Positions 25,621 through 34,478 of a stretch of DNA of 64,000 nt are shown piece after piece. The notes under the pieces were generated by a model. That model was not told the origin of the DNA. It saw nothing but the letters and a program-made list of their open reading frames with translations, and ran no database searches. The translations under genes and the position numbers were made by a program. How positions within the stretch are numbered: the stretch's first letter is position 1; the number at the start of each line of letters is the position of its first letter. The stretch is from Streptomyces halobius (GTDB lineage: Bacteria > Actinomycetota > Actinomycetes > Streptomycetales > Streptomycetaceae), in NCBI RefSeq assembly GCF_023277745.1, contig NZ_CP086322.1, positions 2,232,001-2,296,000 on the forward strand. Reading direction: 5' to 3'.

Positions 25621-26826
25621 ATGGCGCGCCTCGCACAGACCGAGGGTCTGACCGACATCCAGCGGGAGATCCTCTCCACCGTCCGCGATTTCGTGGACAA
25701 GGAGATCATTCCGGTCGCGACGGAGCTGGAGCACAAGGACGAATACCCGACGCAGATCGTCGAGGGCCTGAAGGAACTCGGCGTCTTCGGTCTGATGATT
25801 CCCGAGGAGTACGGGGGTCTTGGCGAGTCGCTGCTCACCTACGCGCTGACGGTCGAGGAGATCGCCCGCGGCTGGATGAGCGTCTCGGGCATCATCAACA
25901 CCCACTTCATCGTGGCGTACATGCTCAAGCAGCACGGCACGCAGGAGCAGAAGGACCACTTCCTGCCGAAGATGGCGGCCGGTGAAATCCGGGGCGCCTT
26001 CTCGATGTCGGAGCCGGCGCTGGGCTCGGACGTCTCGGCCATCTCCTCCAAGGGCGTCAAGGATGGCGACGATTACGTCCTCAACGGCCAGAAGATGTGG
26101 CTGACCAACGGTGGTTCGTCGACGCTCGTCGCGGTGCTCTGCCGTACGGACGAGGGCCACCCGGAGGGGACCGCTCCGCACAAGTCGATGACGACCTTCC
26201 TCGTGGAGAAGGAGCCCGGCTTCGGCGAGGTGCGGCCCGGCCTGACCATCCCGGGCAAGATCGACAAGATGGGCTACAAGGGGGTCGACACCACCGAGCT
26301 GATCATGGACGGCCTGCGCATTCCGGCCGATCGCGTGCTCGGCGGCGAGACCGGACGTGGCTTCTATCACATGATGGACGGCGTCGAGGTCGGCCGGGTC
26401 AATGTGGCCGCGCGCGGCTGCGGTGTCGCCCAGCGCGCCTTCGAGCTGGGGGTTTCGTACGCGCAGCAGCGTCACACCTTCGGCAAGCCGATCGCTCAGC
26501 ACCAGGCCATCCAGTTCAAACTGGCGGAAATGGCGACAAAGGTCGAAGCGGCCCATGCGATGATGGTTAATGCCGCCCGCAAAAAGGACTCGGGACAACG
26601 AAACGACCTCGAAGCGGGCATGGCGAAGTACCTGGCCTCCGAGTACTGCAAGGAGGTGGTCGAGGACGCTTTCCGCATCCATGGCGGCTACGGCTTCTCC
26701 AAGGAGTACGAGATCGAGCGTCTCTACCGGGAGGCCCCGATGCTCCTGATCGGTGAAGGTACGGCTGAGATCCAGAAAATGATCATTGGGCGCCGGGTAC
26801 TGGAGGAGTACCGAATCCAGGGGTGA
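25621..26826 (+). CDS. Acyl-CoA dehydrogenase (methylsuccinyl-CoA dehydrogenase role)
   Basis: A 401-residue FAD flavoenzyme. Family blocks are AFSMSEPALGSDVSA and KMWLTNGGSS (FAD/substrate), QRHTFGKPIAQHQAIQFKLA and the C-terminal IHGGYGFSKEYEIERLYREA. The catalytic Glu is in IGEGTAEIQ near residue 380. By context it oxidises (2S)-methylsuccinyl-CoA to mesaconyl-CoA. It is shorter than the proteobacterial methylsuccinyl-CoA dehydrogenase, which has an N-terminal extension. A weak CCCC-TTT-GGGG hairpin at 26831-26841 may end the operon. Confidence 0.9.
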   Translation: MARLAQTEGLTDIQREILSTVRDFVDKEIIPVATELEHKDEYPTQIVEGLKELGVFGLMIPEEYGGLGESLLTYALTVEEIARGWMSVSGIINTHFIVAYMLKQHGTQEQKDHFLPKMAAGEIRGAFSMSEPALGSDVSAISSKGVKDGDDYVLNGQKMWLTNGGSSTLVAVLCRTDEGHPEGTAPHKSMTTFLVEKEPGFGEVRPGLTIPGKIDKMGYKGVDTTELIMDGLRIPADRVLGGETGRGFYHMMDGVEVGRVNVAARGCGVAQRAFELGVSYAQQRHTFGKPIAQHQAIQFKLAEMATKVEAAHAMMVNAARKKDSGQRNDLEAGMAKYLASEYCKEVVEDAFRIHGGYGFSKEYEIERLYREAPMLLIGEGTAEIQKMIIGRRVLEEYRIQG

Positions 26827-26996
26827 AAGTCCCCTTTGGGGCGTTTCCTTCTAGACGAAGATCACACCCTGTCATCGTACTTCGGCCACGGATTGGCTCT
26901 GGCTCTTGGCCAGTTGCCGCTCGCAACCGATAGCATCCACGGAAAGCCGCCGTCCCCCGTATCCATACGCGGCATCCTCCGCTACGAAGGTCATCC

Positions 26997-27644
26997 ATGC
27001 CCCACAGCCAATCCTCTGCACCACGCGGTCGCGTCCGCCTCGCGCGCGGAGCGTCGCCGTGGCTCCTCCCGACCGTGGCAACGGCGGCGGTGAGCCTGGC
27101 CCGCTCCCGTCGCTCGGGACGCTGGGCTGCCGTCGCCGTGCCCACCACCGCACTCGCGGCGGGCATGCTGTGGTTCTTCCGTGACCCCGAGCGAGAGATC
27201 GCTCAGGGCCGGATCATCTCTCCGGCGGACGGCGTGGTGCAGAGCATCATGCCGTGGAAGGACGGGCGCACCCGCGTCGCGATCTTCATGAGCCCGCTGA
27301 ATGTTCACGTCAACCGGGCGCCGCTGGCCGGCACGGTGACGTCCGTGGAGCACATCCCCGGCGGATTCGTTCCGGCGTTCAACAAGGAGAGCGAAAACAA
27401 CGAGCGGGTCGTCTGGCACTTCGACACCGAGCTCGGCGACATCGAGATGGTGCAGATCGCCGGCGCGGTCGCCCGCCGCATCGTCCCCTACGTGCCCGAA
27501 GGCACCAAGGTCGAGCAGGGCGAGCGAATCGGCCTGATCCGCTTCGGCTCGCGCGTCGATGTGTACCTCCCGGAGGGCGTCGAGGCGGCGGTCGAGGTCG
27601 GCCAGGCCACCACCGCGGGGGTGACTCGCCTTGACCGTGATTGA
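26997..27644 (+). CDS. psd: Phosphatidylserine decarboxylase
   Basis: A 215-residue short (archaeal/actinobacterial type) decarboxylase, making phosphatidylethanolamine from phosphatidylserine. The self-cleavage site that generates the pyruvoyl group is in IRFGSRVDVYLP near residue 183 (G-S bond). SPADGVVQ and FMSPLNVHVNRAP (catalytic His) are typical. One membrane segment lies at the N-terminus (AVAVPTTALAAGMLWFF). The coding frame overlaps the next gene by 14 nt. The 170-bp gap before it holds a possible promoter with GATAGCAT near 26928. Confidence 0.95.
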   Translation: MPHSQSSAPRGRVRLARGASPWLLPTVATAAVSLARSRRSGRWAAVAVPTTALAAGMLWFFRDPEREIAQGRIISPADGVVQSIMPWKDGRTRVAIFMSPLNVHVNRAPLAGTVTSVEHIPGGFVPAFNKESENNERVVWHFDTELGDIEMVQIAGAVARRIVPYVPEGTKVEQGERIGLIRFGSRVDVYLPEGVEAAVEVGQATTAGVTRLDRD

Positions 27645-28491
27645 TCCTGAGACACAAGCGGGCTGGGCGCCCGAGAACGAAGAGGACGGGGACGACATGC
27701 CGCTGTCCACGCGGCTGTCAATAGCGGACACCCTCACCCTCGGCAACGCGATCTGCGGCTTCATGGCGGTGTACTTCACCACCACCGGCGTCCTCATCCC
27801 ACATCTGACGGGCACCGAGGACGGCGGGATGGCCCGGCACAGCGCGGCGATGGCCGTGATCCTGATGCTGCTCGCCTCGGTCTTCGACCTCTTCGACGGG
27901 CTGGTGGCGCGCAAGCTGCGAGCCTCGGCGATGGGGGCCGAGCTGGACAACCTCTCCGACCTGATCAGCTTCGGCCTGGCTCCCGCGTACTTCGTGGTGA
28001 CCTGGGGCATGGTCGCCCAGGACGCGAACCAGCGGGTGTCGGTGGTCGCGGCCGTCGTGGTGCTGCTGGCGGTGGTGCTCCGGCTTGCGCGGTTCTCCTG
28101 CGTCACGCTGCGCGACGGCATCTTCCAGGGCATGCCGAGTCCGTTCGGCGCCCTGACCGTCGTCGCCATCGTGCTGCTGGAGCTGCCGTTCCTGCCGACG
28201 CTGCTGGCGATCATCGGGGTGGCCTGGCTGATGGTGAGCCGGGTCGAATACCCCAAGCCGCGGGGCCGGCTCGCGGTGGCGATGCTCAGTTGGATCGTGC
28301 TCAGCATGGGCATGCTCGCGGCCTGGGCGCTGGACGCCCCCGGCGGCCAGCTGCTGCTGCAGACCGGCTGCGCCCTGCAGGTGGTCATGGGCGCGATGAT
28401 CCCGCTGTTCGCGACGGCCCGGAGGGTGAACACCTTCCGTGACAACCGCCGTGAGTCGCGGGCGGAGGCCCGCGCCGCGCATCTTCCGTAG
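27631..28491 (+). CDS. pssA: CDP-diacylglycerol-serine O-phosphatidyltransferase
   Basis: A 286-residue integral membrane enzyme with about eight helices. The CDP-alcohol phosphotransferase motif lies near residue 85-110: FDLFDGLVARKLR followed by GAELDNLSD, with all four Asp present. The spacing between the AR pair and the following Gly is seven residues, at the short end of the family pattern. It makes phosphatidylserine, the substrate of Psd, which is encoded just upstream and overlaps it. The start is probably the TTG at 27631; the GTG at 27637 is an alternative. It follows psd as it does in S. coelicolor. Confidence 0.92.
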   Translation: MTVIDPETQAGWAPENEEDGDDMPLSTRLSIADTLTLGNAICGFMAVYFTTTGVLIPHLTGTEDGGMARHSAAMAVILMLLASVFDLFDGLVARKLRASAMGAELDNLSDLISFGLAPAYFVVTWGMVAQDANQRVSVVAAVVVLLAVVLRLARFSCVTLRDGIFQGMPSPFGALTVVAIVLLELPFLPTLLAIIGVAWLMVSRVEYPKPRGRLAVAMLSWIVLSMGMLAAWALDAPGGQLLLQTGCALQVVMGAMIPLFATARRVNTFRDNRRESRAEARAAHLP

Positions 28492-28549
28492 GGCGGCGTT
28501 AGGGCGGCTTCCATAAGGCCGCCGCCGTGAGGCGGGACGACATCTCGAG

Positions 28550-28578
28550 AGCCCCGAGCGAGTGATTCGCTCGGGGCT
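28550..28578. terminator. Bidirectional hairpin between pssA and glycerate kinase
   Basis: Perfect 12-bp stem (AGCCCCGAGCGA / TCGCTCGGGGCT) with a 5-nt loop in the gap between convergent genes. Confidence 0.85.
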
Positions 28579-28700
28579 TACGGCCTATCCGGTGGTGGGG
28601 CTTACCCAGTGGTCTGGCCCCGGCGTTCTCGGTGCGGCACGGCGTTTCCGGGGACACGCGGCCTGCGGCGCCGCCCCCGGGAGGGCCGCACTCCCCCGGC

Positions 28701-29858
28701 TCAGACCAGGAAGTCCCGGGCCAGGCTCTCCGCCGCGCGCTCCAGGAGCGGGCCCGCCTCGGCCATGCAGCGGGCCGGGTCGGGCTCCAGGTCCGTCAGG
28801 GCGTAGGCACGCTGGATCCCGGCCGCGGTGAGCGCCTCGGCGGGCAGCGCCAGGCGGCCGCAGACCGCGACGACGTCGATGCCCGCGGTGCGGGCCGCGG
28901 CGGCCACGCCGGCCGGTGCCTTGCCGTGCAGCGTCTGCTCGTCGAGCGAGCCCTCGCCGGTGATGACGAAGGTGGCCCGCTCCAGGGCCGGGGCGAAGCC
29001 CAGGACGTCCAGCATCACGTCGATACCGGGACGGAACGTCGCGTCGAGGCCGACCAGCGCGCCGTAGCCGATGCCGCCAGCGGCGCCCGCCCCGGGAGCC
29101 AGCGCGTGTTCCGCGGCCCTGGGGCCGACGGCGGTCCCCAGCACCTCGGCGTAGTGCGCGAGGGCCGCGTCCAGAGTGGCGACATCCGCCTCGCTCGCGC
29201 CCTTCTGCGGCCCGTAGACGGCAGGCGCGCCCTTGGGGCCGGTGAGCGGGTTGTCGACGTCGCTGGCGAGCACGATGTCCGTATGGGCCAGCCGGGGGTC
29301 GAGGCCCGACAGATCGGCCGTGGCCAGGTCCGCCAGGGGACCGCCGCCGGGGCTGATGGTTTTCCCGTCCGCGTCCAGGAACCGCGCGCCGAGGGCGGCG
29401 AGCATGCCCGCGCCGCCGTCGGTCGTGGCGCTGCCGCCGACACCGAAGACGATGGACGTGGCACCCGCGTCCAGCGCCGCGAGCAGCAGCTCGCCGGTGC
29501 CGTACGTGGACGCCGTCAGGGGCGCGAAGACGCCCTCCGGGAGGTGCTGGAGGCCGGACGCCTCCGCCATCTCCACCACCGCCGTGCCGTCACGGCGCAG
29601 CGCGAAGGTGGCCGTCACCGGCTCGCCCGTAGGGCCGCTGACCCGCGCCTCGTGGCGGGTGAAACCGGCCGCCAGCGCGGCCGCGACCGTACCGTCGCCG
29701 CCGTCCGCGACCGGGACCGCCGCCACGTCCAGATCGGGGACCACACGCCGCAGACCGGCCGTGACATGCTCGGCGACCTCGACGGCCGTGAGCGAGCCCT
29801 TGAACTTGTCCGCGGCGATCAGCACGTGTGCTGTGCTTGTCCTTGCTGCGTCCGCCAC
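28701..29858 (-). CDS. glxK: Glycerate kinase (GlxK/GarK family)
   Basis: A 385-residue cytosolic kinase of the type I bacterial glycerate kinases, phosphorylating D-glycerate with ATP. Family signatures are IAADKFKGSLTAVEVAEH at the N-terminus, VADGGDGTV, GVGGSATTDGGAGMLAALG and TGEGSLDEQTLHGKAP. The start is the GTG at 29858, preceded by AAGGGGA. It could link glyoxylate released by the ethylmalonyl-CoA pathway to glycolysis through glycerate; that link is inference from proximity only. Confidence 0.92.
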   Translation of the reverse strand: MADAARTSTAHVLIAADKFKGSLTAVEVAEHVTAGLRRVVPDLDVAAVPVADGGDGTVAAALAAGFTRHEARVSGPTGEPVTATFALRRDGTAVVEMAEASGLQHLPEGVFAPLTASTYGTGELLLAALDAGATSIVFGVGGSATTDGGAGMLAALGARFLDADGKTISPGGGPLADLATADLSGLDPRLAHTDIVLASDVDNPLTGPKGAPAVYGPQKGASEADVATLDAALAHYAEVLGTAVGPRAAEHALAPGAGAAGGIGYGALVGLDATFRPGIDVMLDVLGFAPALERATFVITGEGSLDEQTLHGKAPAGVAAAARTAGIDVVAVCGRLALPAEALTAAGIQRAYALTDLEPDPARCMAEAGPLLERAAESLARDFLV

Positions 29859-29969
29859 CGTGTTTCCCCTTGCTTTCGAACTGGCAGTCGCGCCGCTGTG
29901 ACCTTATCCGGCGAGGGGCCCGGCGAACAGGGCAGAGGGCTCCAGAAGACTGCCGAAAGCCTCAGCAAA

Positions 29970-30014
29970 GGGATTTTTTATTTCTCTTAGCGCTATTGGT
30001 GTTAACGGCGCTAA
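29970..30014. promoter_or_regulatory. AT-rich element with inverted repeat upstream of glycerate kinase
   Basis: A TTTTTTATTT tract near 29974 is followed by TTAGCGC (29987-29993) and GCGCTAA (30008-30014) flanking a GTTAAC palindrome. It is unusually AT-rich for this genome and suits an operator/promoter. The rest of 29859-30248 holds no gene, only a GACTTCCGACGG-like degenerate repeat near 30168-30215. Confidence 0.4.
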
Positions 30015-30248
30015 CAGCGGGATGACCGGTGATGGTGGGTCGGTGGCGGGCGGTGCGGTGTCCCCGCGGACCGTGCGCCGTATGGTCTCGGGAATGCCGA
30101 CGGGCGACTTCGCTTGCCCTCGCCCGCCTCCCGGCGGCCTCGGGGCAGCCTCTGCCGGCTTCTGCTGACTTCCGACGGTTTCCGACGGCTTCTGGCGGCT
30201 TCCGGACTTCGGGATGGCCGCCGTCGGCGTTCCGTTTAGGCTCGCGGG

Positions 30249-30761
30249 GTGACAACCGTGGATTACGCCACCTACATCGCAGGCCTGCCCCGTGTGATCG
30301 CGGGTGCGGGAGCCATCTTCCGGGACACCGAGGGCCGCGTCCTGCTCGTGGAGCCGAACTACCGCGACACCTGGATCCTGCCGGGCGGCACCGTCGAATC
30401 GGATACGGGCGAATCGCCCCGGCAGGCCGCCCGCCGTGAGACCGCCGAGGAGATCGGCCTGGATGTCGAGCTGGGCGCGCTGCTCGCCGTCGACTGGGTG
30501 CGCGGGGAGGATCGGCCGCCGCTGGTGTCGTATCTGTACGACGGCGGGGTGCTGGACACGGCGCAGCTCGCGGCGATCCGGCTGCAGGAGGAAGAGCTGC
30601 TGTCCTGGCGCCTGGTGCATTGGGACGAGGGCCAGAAGCTGGTGAAGCGGGATCTGGCATTGCGTATCGGTGCCGCTCTGGAGGCCCTTGCAGGCGGTCG
30701 GGGGCCTGCGGAGCTGGAGGACGGTCTGCCGCCGAAGGGGAGCGTCCCAACCACAGGTTGA
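30249..30761 (+). CDS. Nudix hydrolase
   Basis: A 170-residue cytosolic Nudix protein, probably hydrolysing a nucleoside diphosphate linked to another moiety. The Nudix box is present (GGTVES, then GESPRQAARRETAEEIGL), but two extra residues lie between the first Gly and the Glu compared with the usual GX5E spacing. REx-x-EExG is intact. The start is the GTG at 30249. The stop codon lies inside the first copy of a 20-bp tandem duplication. Confidence 0.85.
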   Translation: MTTVDYATYIAGLPRVIAGAGAIFRDTEGRVLLVEPNYRDTWILPGGTVESDTGESPRQAARRETAEEIGLDVELGALLAVDWVRGEDRPPLVSYLYDGGVLDTAQLAAIRLQEEELLSWRLVHWDEGQKLVKRDLALRIGAALEALAGGRGPAELEDGLPPKGSVPTTG

Positions 30762-30785
30762 GAACTCCAACTACAGGTTGAGAAC
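30748..30785 (+). repeat. 20-bp tandem duplication across the Nudix stop codon
   Basis: CAACCACAGGTTGAGAAC at 30748-30765 and CAACTACAGGTTGAGAAC at 30768-30785, one mismatch in 18 with a period of 20 bp. Confidence 0.8.
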
Positions 30786-30869
30786 CGTGGGGAGCGCTGG
30801 AACGTACCCTGCCAAGGTCACATCGCGTCGCACATCGCACAGCACATGGCCCGCGCACACCCGCCCCCG

Positions 30870-31415
30870 TCAGTCGCACGCCTCCGCCGGGAACAGCGCG
30901 CCGTCTGCGCGCTCGAAGGCGAGCAGACGGCGCTTGCGGTCGAGGCCGCCGCCGTAGCCCGTGAGGCTGCCGTTGGCGCCGACGACGCGGTGGCAGGGGA
31001 CGATGATGCCGACCGGATTCCGCCCGTTGGCCAGGCCGACGGCGCGGGCCGCGGATGGAGCGCCGAGCCGTTCGGCGAGCTGCCCGTAGCTGACGGTCTC
31101 GCCGTACGGGATCGTGCACAGCGCGGCCCAGACGCGGCGCTGGAATGGCGTGCCGCGCAGTGCGAGCGGCAGGTCGAAGCTGGTCAACTCGCCGCGGAAG
31201 TGGGACCGGAGCTGGGCGATGGCCTCGGCGAACGGCGCGTCTCCGGGGTCTGCCGGGTGTCCGAAGGTCTCCTGTGGCGGACGGTGACGCTGGTCCGTCA
31301 TATAGAGACCGGTGAGAGCGTCCCCGGCGGCGACGAGGGTGAGCGGGCCGACCGGGGTGTCGTGCAGGACGCTGTGCGTGAGGTGGGCGTCGGGATCGGG
31401 TGCGTCAAGGGACAT
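30870..31415 (-). CDS. ogt: Methylated-DNA-[protein]-cysteine S-methyltransferase
   Basis: A 181-residue Ogt-type suicide repair protein that removes methyl groups from O6-methylguanine. The acceptor cysteine is in [10 protein letters not shown] near residue 146; [13 protein letters not shown] and [13 protein letters not shown] are the conserved helices, and ANGRNP the Asn hinge. It starts 10 nt after the stop of the ada-alkA gene and is clearly in the same operon. A longer frame upstream is antisense overlap and not used. Confidence 0.93.
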   Translation of the reverse strand: MSLDAPDPDAHLTHSVLHDTPVGPLTLVAAGDALTGLYMTDQRHRPPQETFGHPADPGDAPFAEAIAQLRSHFRGELTSFDLPLALRGTPFQRRVWAALCTIPYGETVSYGQLAERLGAPSAARAVGLANGRNPVGIIVPCHRVVGANGSLTGYGGGLDRKRRLLAFERADGALFPAEACD

Positions 31416-31425
31416 GACCGTGGGC

Positions 31426-32898
31426 TCAGTTCGTAGGCAGGTGGTTGATGGGGTGGTCGTAGGTCGCCCATAGGTACTGGACGGCGTAGGCGCGCCAGGG
31501 GCGCCAGATCGCGGAGTGCCGGACGAGGGCCGCGGGTGTGGCGGGCATACCGAGCCCGGCGGCGGCGCGGCGCAGGCCGAGGTCGGTGGGGGTGAAGGCG
31601 TCGGGGTCGCCGAGCGCGCGCATGGCGACGCATTCGACGGTCCAGGGGCCGATGCCCGGCAGGTCGGCGAGCGTGGCTCGGGCCGCGTCCCGGTCGCTGC
31701 CGACGCCGAGCTGCAGCGCACCGGAGGCGAGGGCGGCGATGACACCGGTGAGGGTGGCACGGCGGGTGCGGGGCATCGCCAGGGACTCTGGGTCGAGTTC
31801 CGCGAGCGCGTGGACGGTGGGGAAGAGGTGGGTCAGGCCGCCGCCCGGGTCGTCGATCTGCTCGCCGTGGGCGCGGACCAGCCGCCCCGCGTGGGTGCGG
31901 GCGGCGGCGGTGGAGACCTGCTGGCCGAGTACGGCGCGGATCGCGAACTCGTCGGCGTCGACGGTGCGCGGCACACGGCGGCCGGGTGCCTTGTCGACCA
32001 GGGAGACCAGCTGCGGGTCCTCGCGGAGCAGCCCGTCGACGGCCTCCGGGTCCGCGTCGAGGTCGAGCATCCGGCGGCAGCGGGCGATGGCTCCGGCGAG
32101 GTCGCGCAGATCCGTGAGGGCCAGTCGGCAGTCGATGTGGTCGGGGCGGGGTGCGAGGGCGACGATGCCGTGGCCGTACGGGAGGCGCAGAGTGCGGCGG
32201 TAGGCGCCGTCCCGCCATTCCTCGACTCCGGGGACGGCGGTGGCGGCGAGGTGCCCGAAGAGGTTGTCGGGGTTGAGCGGGCGACGGAAGGGCAGCCGCA
32301 GGACGAGCGTGCCGGGCAGTGCGGTGCGCGGGCCCGGCTCGGCGCGCTGCCGCAGTTCCGTCGGGGCGAGCCCGAAGACCTCCCGTACGGTCTCGTTGAA
32401 GCTGCGGATGCTGGCGAATCCGGCGGCGAACGCGACATCGGCCATCGGCAGCGCCGTGGACTCCACCAGGAGCCGGGCGGTCTGGGCGCGCTGGGCGCGG
32501 GCCAGGGCGAGCGGTCCCGCGCCGAGTTCCGCCAGCAGCTGGCGCTCGATCTGGCGGGTGCTGTAGCCGAGGCGGCCGGCCAGGCCCGGGACACCCTCAC
32601 GGTCGACGATCCCGTCGGCGATCAGCCGCATGGCACGTGCGACGAGGTCGGCCCGCTCGTCCCACTGCGGCGACCCCGGGCCGGCGTCCGGCCGGCACCG
32701 CTTGCAGGCCCGGAACCCGGCCTGCTGCGCCGCGGCGGCGCTTGGGTAGAAACGCATGTTCGCGGGCTTGGGCGGCACCACCGGGCAGCTCGGGCGGCAG
32801 TAGATGCGAGTCGTGAGTACGGCGGTGTAGAACCAGCCGTCGAAGCGGGCGTCCCTGGACTGCACGGCGCGCAGACAGCGCTCGGTATCGGTGTGCAT
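31426..32898 (-). CDS. Ada-AlkA fusion: methylphosphotriester sensor, AraC regulator and 3-methyladenine glycosylase
   Basis: A 490-residue fusion. Residues 1-75 are the Ada zinc domain with four Cys (YCRPSCP and CKRCRPD), the first of which accepts methyl from DNA phosphotriesters. An AraC HTH pair follows ([34 protein letters not shown]). Residues 200-490 are AlkA N-domain plus HhH-GPD, with [19 protein letters not shown] and the catalytic Asp in FTPTDLGL. In known systems the methylated form activates the adaptive response. It precedes ogt in one operon. Direct repeats upstream may be its operator. Confidence 0.93.
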   Translation of the reverse strand: MHTDTERCLRAVQSRDARFDGWFYTAVLTTRIYCRPSCPVVPPKPANMRFYPSAAAAQQAGFRACKRCRPDAGPGSPQWDERADLVARAMRLIADGIVDREGVPGLAGRLGYSTRQIERQLLAELGAGPLALARAQRAQTARLLVESTALPMADVAFAAGFASIRSFNETVREVFGLAPTELRQRAEPGPRTALPGTLVLRLPFRRPLNPDNLFGHLAATAVPGVEEWRDGAYRRTLRLPYGHGIVALAPRPDHIDCRLALTDLRDLAGAIARCRRMLDLDADPEAVDGLLREDPQLVSLVDKAPGRRVPRTVDADEFAIRAVLGQQVSTAAARTHAGRLVRAHGEQIDDPGGGLTHLFPTVHALAELDPESLAMPRTRRATLTGVIAALASGALQLGVGSDRDAARATLADLPGIGPWTVECVAMRALGDPDAFTPTDLGLRRAAAGLGMPATPAALVRHSAIWRPWRAYAVQYLWATYDHPINHLPTN

Positions 32899-32949
32899 GG
32901 CCTCAAGGATTCCTCAGCCGACGGGAGGCCGGCTGGCGGAAATCCGACA

Positions 32950-32981
32950 TCAACGTTCGGGGACCCGAGGTCAATGTTCGG
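32950..32981 (-). promoter_or_regulatory. Candidate Ada operator: spaced direct repeats
   Basis: TCAACGTTCGG (32950-32960) and TCAATGTTCGG (32971-32981) are repeated with a 21-bp period, two helical turns, 52 to 83 bp upstream of the ada-alkA start. The minus strand also reads TTGACC here. Confidence 0.45.
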
Positions 32982-33275
32982 CCTTCCGGCAGGCGGACTC
33001 CCGCTGGGCGTCTAGACCCTGCAACCGGGGCGGGACTTGTGCCATCGGGACGGGACTTCGCCGGGCGCCGGGGGCGCTGCTCGCGCCAGTGTGGGGCGCC
33101 GGCCACTGGCGCCAGCCTGTTCGTGCGGCCTGGGCGCCGCCCTGCCTCGTCCCTGCCTGGCCCCCGAGTCGTCTCGCCTCGCGCACGGCCGGTGCCTCGT
33201 CCCGCCTGGTCGGTGGGTCGTCCCGCCTGTGTGACGCCTCCGGCTTGCCTGTGTGCCGCCTCCTTTGTGCCGCCA

Positions 33276-34021
33276 GATCCGCACCAGGGCCTGGCGGGCC
33301 ACCGAGGGCCGGTCTTCGTAGGGGGTGGGCGCGCCGTGCGGCTGCAGAGAGAGCACCGCGTCCTCCCAGGCGCACCAGTCGGCGGTCGCCTTGTCCCGTA
33401 CCGCGGGGTCCGGGTCCTCCATCAGGCGGGCGGAGGCGCCGACGATGTCCCCGTCCCGGTCCACCCCGGGGGCGCCGGCCAGGAACCGCTCCCACTCCTC
33501 CGGGAAGAACCGGCCGACGCCCCGGTAGAGCCAGTCGATCTCCGAGCGCCGGGTCGTGGTGACGCTGGGGATGACGATGTCCGATACCCGGTCCGGGTGG
33601 CGTTGCGCATACGCCAGGATCAGGGCCGAGCCCCATGAACCGCCGAACAGCAGCCAGCGGTCGATGTCCAGGTGTTCGCGCAGCCGCTCCATGTCGGCGA
33701 GCAGATGCTCCGTCGTGTTGTGCCGCATGTCGGTGGCCGGATCGCTCGCATGCGGGGTGCTGCGGCCGCATCCGCGCTGGTCGAAGAGGACGACCCGATA
33801 GCGGTCGGGGTCGAAGTACCGCCGCACCCGTGCCGTACAGCCCGAGCCCGGGCCGCCGTGAACGACCAGGGCGGGCTTGCCGTCCGGGTTGCCGCGGACC
33901 TCCCCGTACGCGCGGTTGCCGTCGTCCGCGTCGAACATGCCGACGTCGAACATGCCGCTGTCGTAGGGGGCGATCGCCGGATACAGGGAATGCCGGTCCG
34001 CGACGGTGGATTACTCGACAT
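33276..34021 (-). pseudogene. Proline iminopeptidase, broken at both ends
   Basis: The middle of the protein is a clear proline iminopeptidase: VVHGGPGSGCTARVRRYFDP, FDQRGCGRSTPH and the nucleophile elbow GGSWGSALILAYA. Homology stops after PYEDRPSVARQALVRI (33276). The rest of the frame to 33012 is Arg-rich filler, so the catalytic Asp and His are lost. At the 5' end the conserved ADRHSLYPAIAPYDSGMFD is in frame but has no start codon; the nearest ATG (34021) is in another frame, one base out of register. Both lesions indicate a pseudogene. The 300 bp beyond its end contain only degenerate GTCSCGCC-like repeats. Confidence 0.75.
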
Positions 34022-34403
34022 GCGCGGATCGCTCGACATGTGCGGATCGGACATGCTTGGTGTACGACGGGCTGAGGTCGAGCACGTCCACGGATGCGTG
34101 TACCACCGTGTCGGGCACGGAGGCCGTGTGGGTGCGTACCAGATCGAGTACCGCGCGGCTCAGCGCGGTCTTGATCTCGGTCGTACGGCCCGGCAGGATC
34201 GCGAACTCGACGTGGATCAGGGCCTGGCCGGGCTCACCGTCCGCGATGACGACCTCATCGACGGACCGGAAGCGTGTCTTGCAGCTTTCGACGGTGATGC
34301 CGTCGACCGTCTTGGCCGCCAGCGAGTGAAGTGCGAGCGCGAAGCGGCGGCGGTCGAAGGAGTCGTGCAGGGGCTTGTCGTAGTCGACGGTGATATGCGG
34401 CAT
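34011..34403 (-). CDS. Tautomerase / 5-carboxymethyl-2-hydroxymuconate isomerase-like protein
   Basis: A 130-residue tautomerase-superfamily protein. Pro follows the initiator Met (MPHITVDYD) and would be the catalytic N-terminal base. Two beta-alpha-beta units follow (ALALHSLAAKTVDGITVES; ALIHVEFAILPGRTTEIKT). CHMI-like members interconvert keto and enol forms of 2-oxoacids, including arylpyruvates. As the last intact gene of the arylglycine-type operon it might act on a hydroxyphenylpyruvate-like intermediate; that is inference. The C-terminus ends in a duplicated hexapeptide, RSAHVE-RSAHVE. Confidence 0.7.
   Translation of the reverse strand: MPHITVDYDKPLHDSFDRRRFALALHSLAAKTVDGITVESCKTRFRSVDEVVIADGEPGQALIHVEFAILPGRTTEIKTALSRAVLDLVRTHTASVPDTVVHASVDVLDLSPSYTKHVRSAHVERSAHVE
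34014..34049 (-). repeat. 18-bp tandem duplication at the tautomerase 3' end
   Basis: CTCGACATGCGCGGATCG (34014-34031) and CTCGACATGTGCGGATCG (34032-34049) encode the repeated RSAHVE. A third partial copy follows on the plus strand. The array lies at the junction with the broken iminopeptidase gene. Confidence 0.85.
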
Positions 34404-34478
34404 TCAATACTCCGGGATGAGGGGCTGGTTGAGGGTAGTCGTCCGCGTACCAGGACGGCAGGGCAGGGGCAGGGGCCG

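Noticed and set aside
26928..26935. B12 riboswitch near the mutase or psd genes
   Set aside because: No conserved B12-box or leader structure was seen; the short gaps leave no room before meaA.
31416..31760. N-terminal extension of Ogt
   Set aside because: It lies antisense-like in another frame within the ada-alkA gene and has Pro/Ser-rich composition; the ATG at 31415 is sufficient.
33012..33275. Arg-rich C-terminus of the proline iminopeptidase as a new domain
   Set aside because: It is translated degenerate repeat sequence replacing the catalytic end, better explained as decay.
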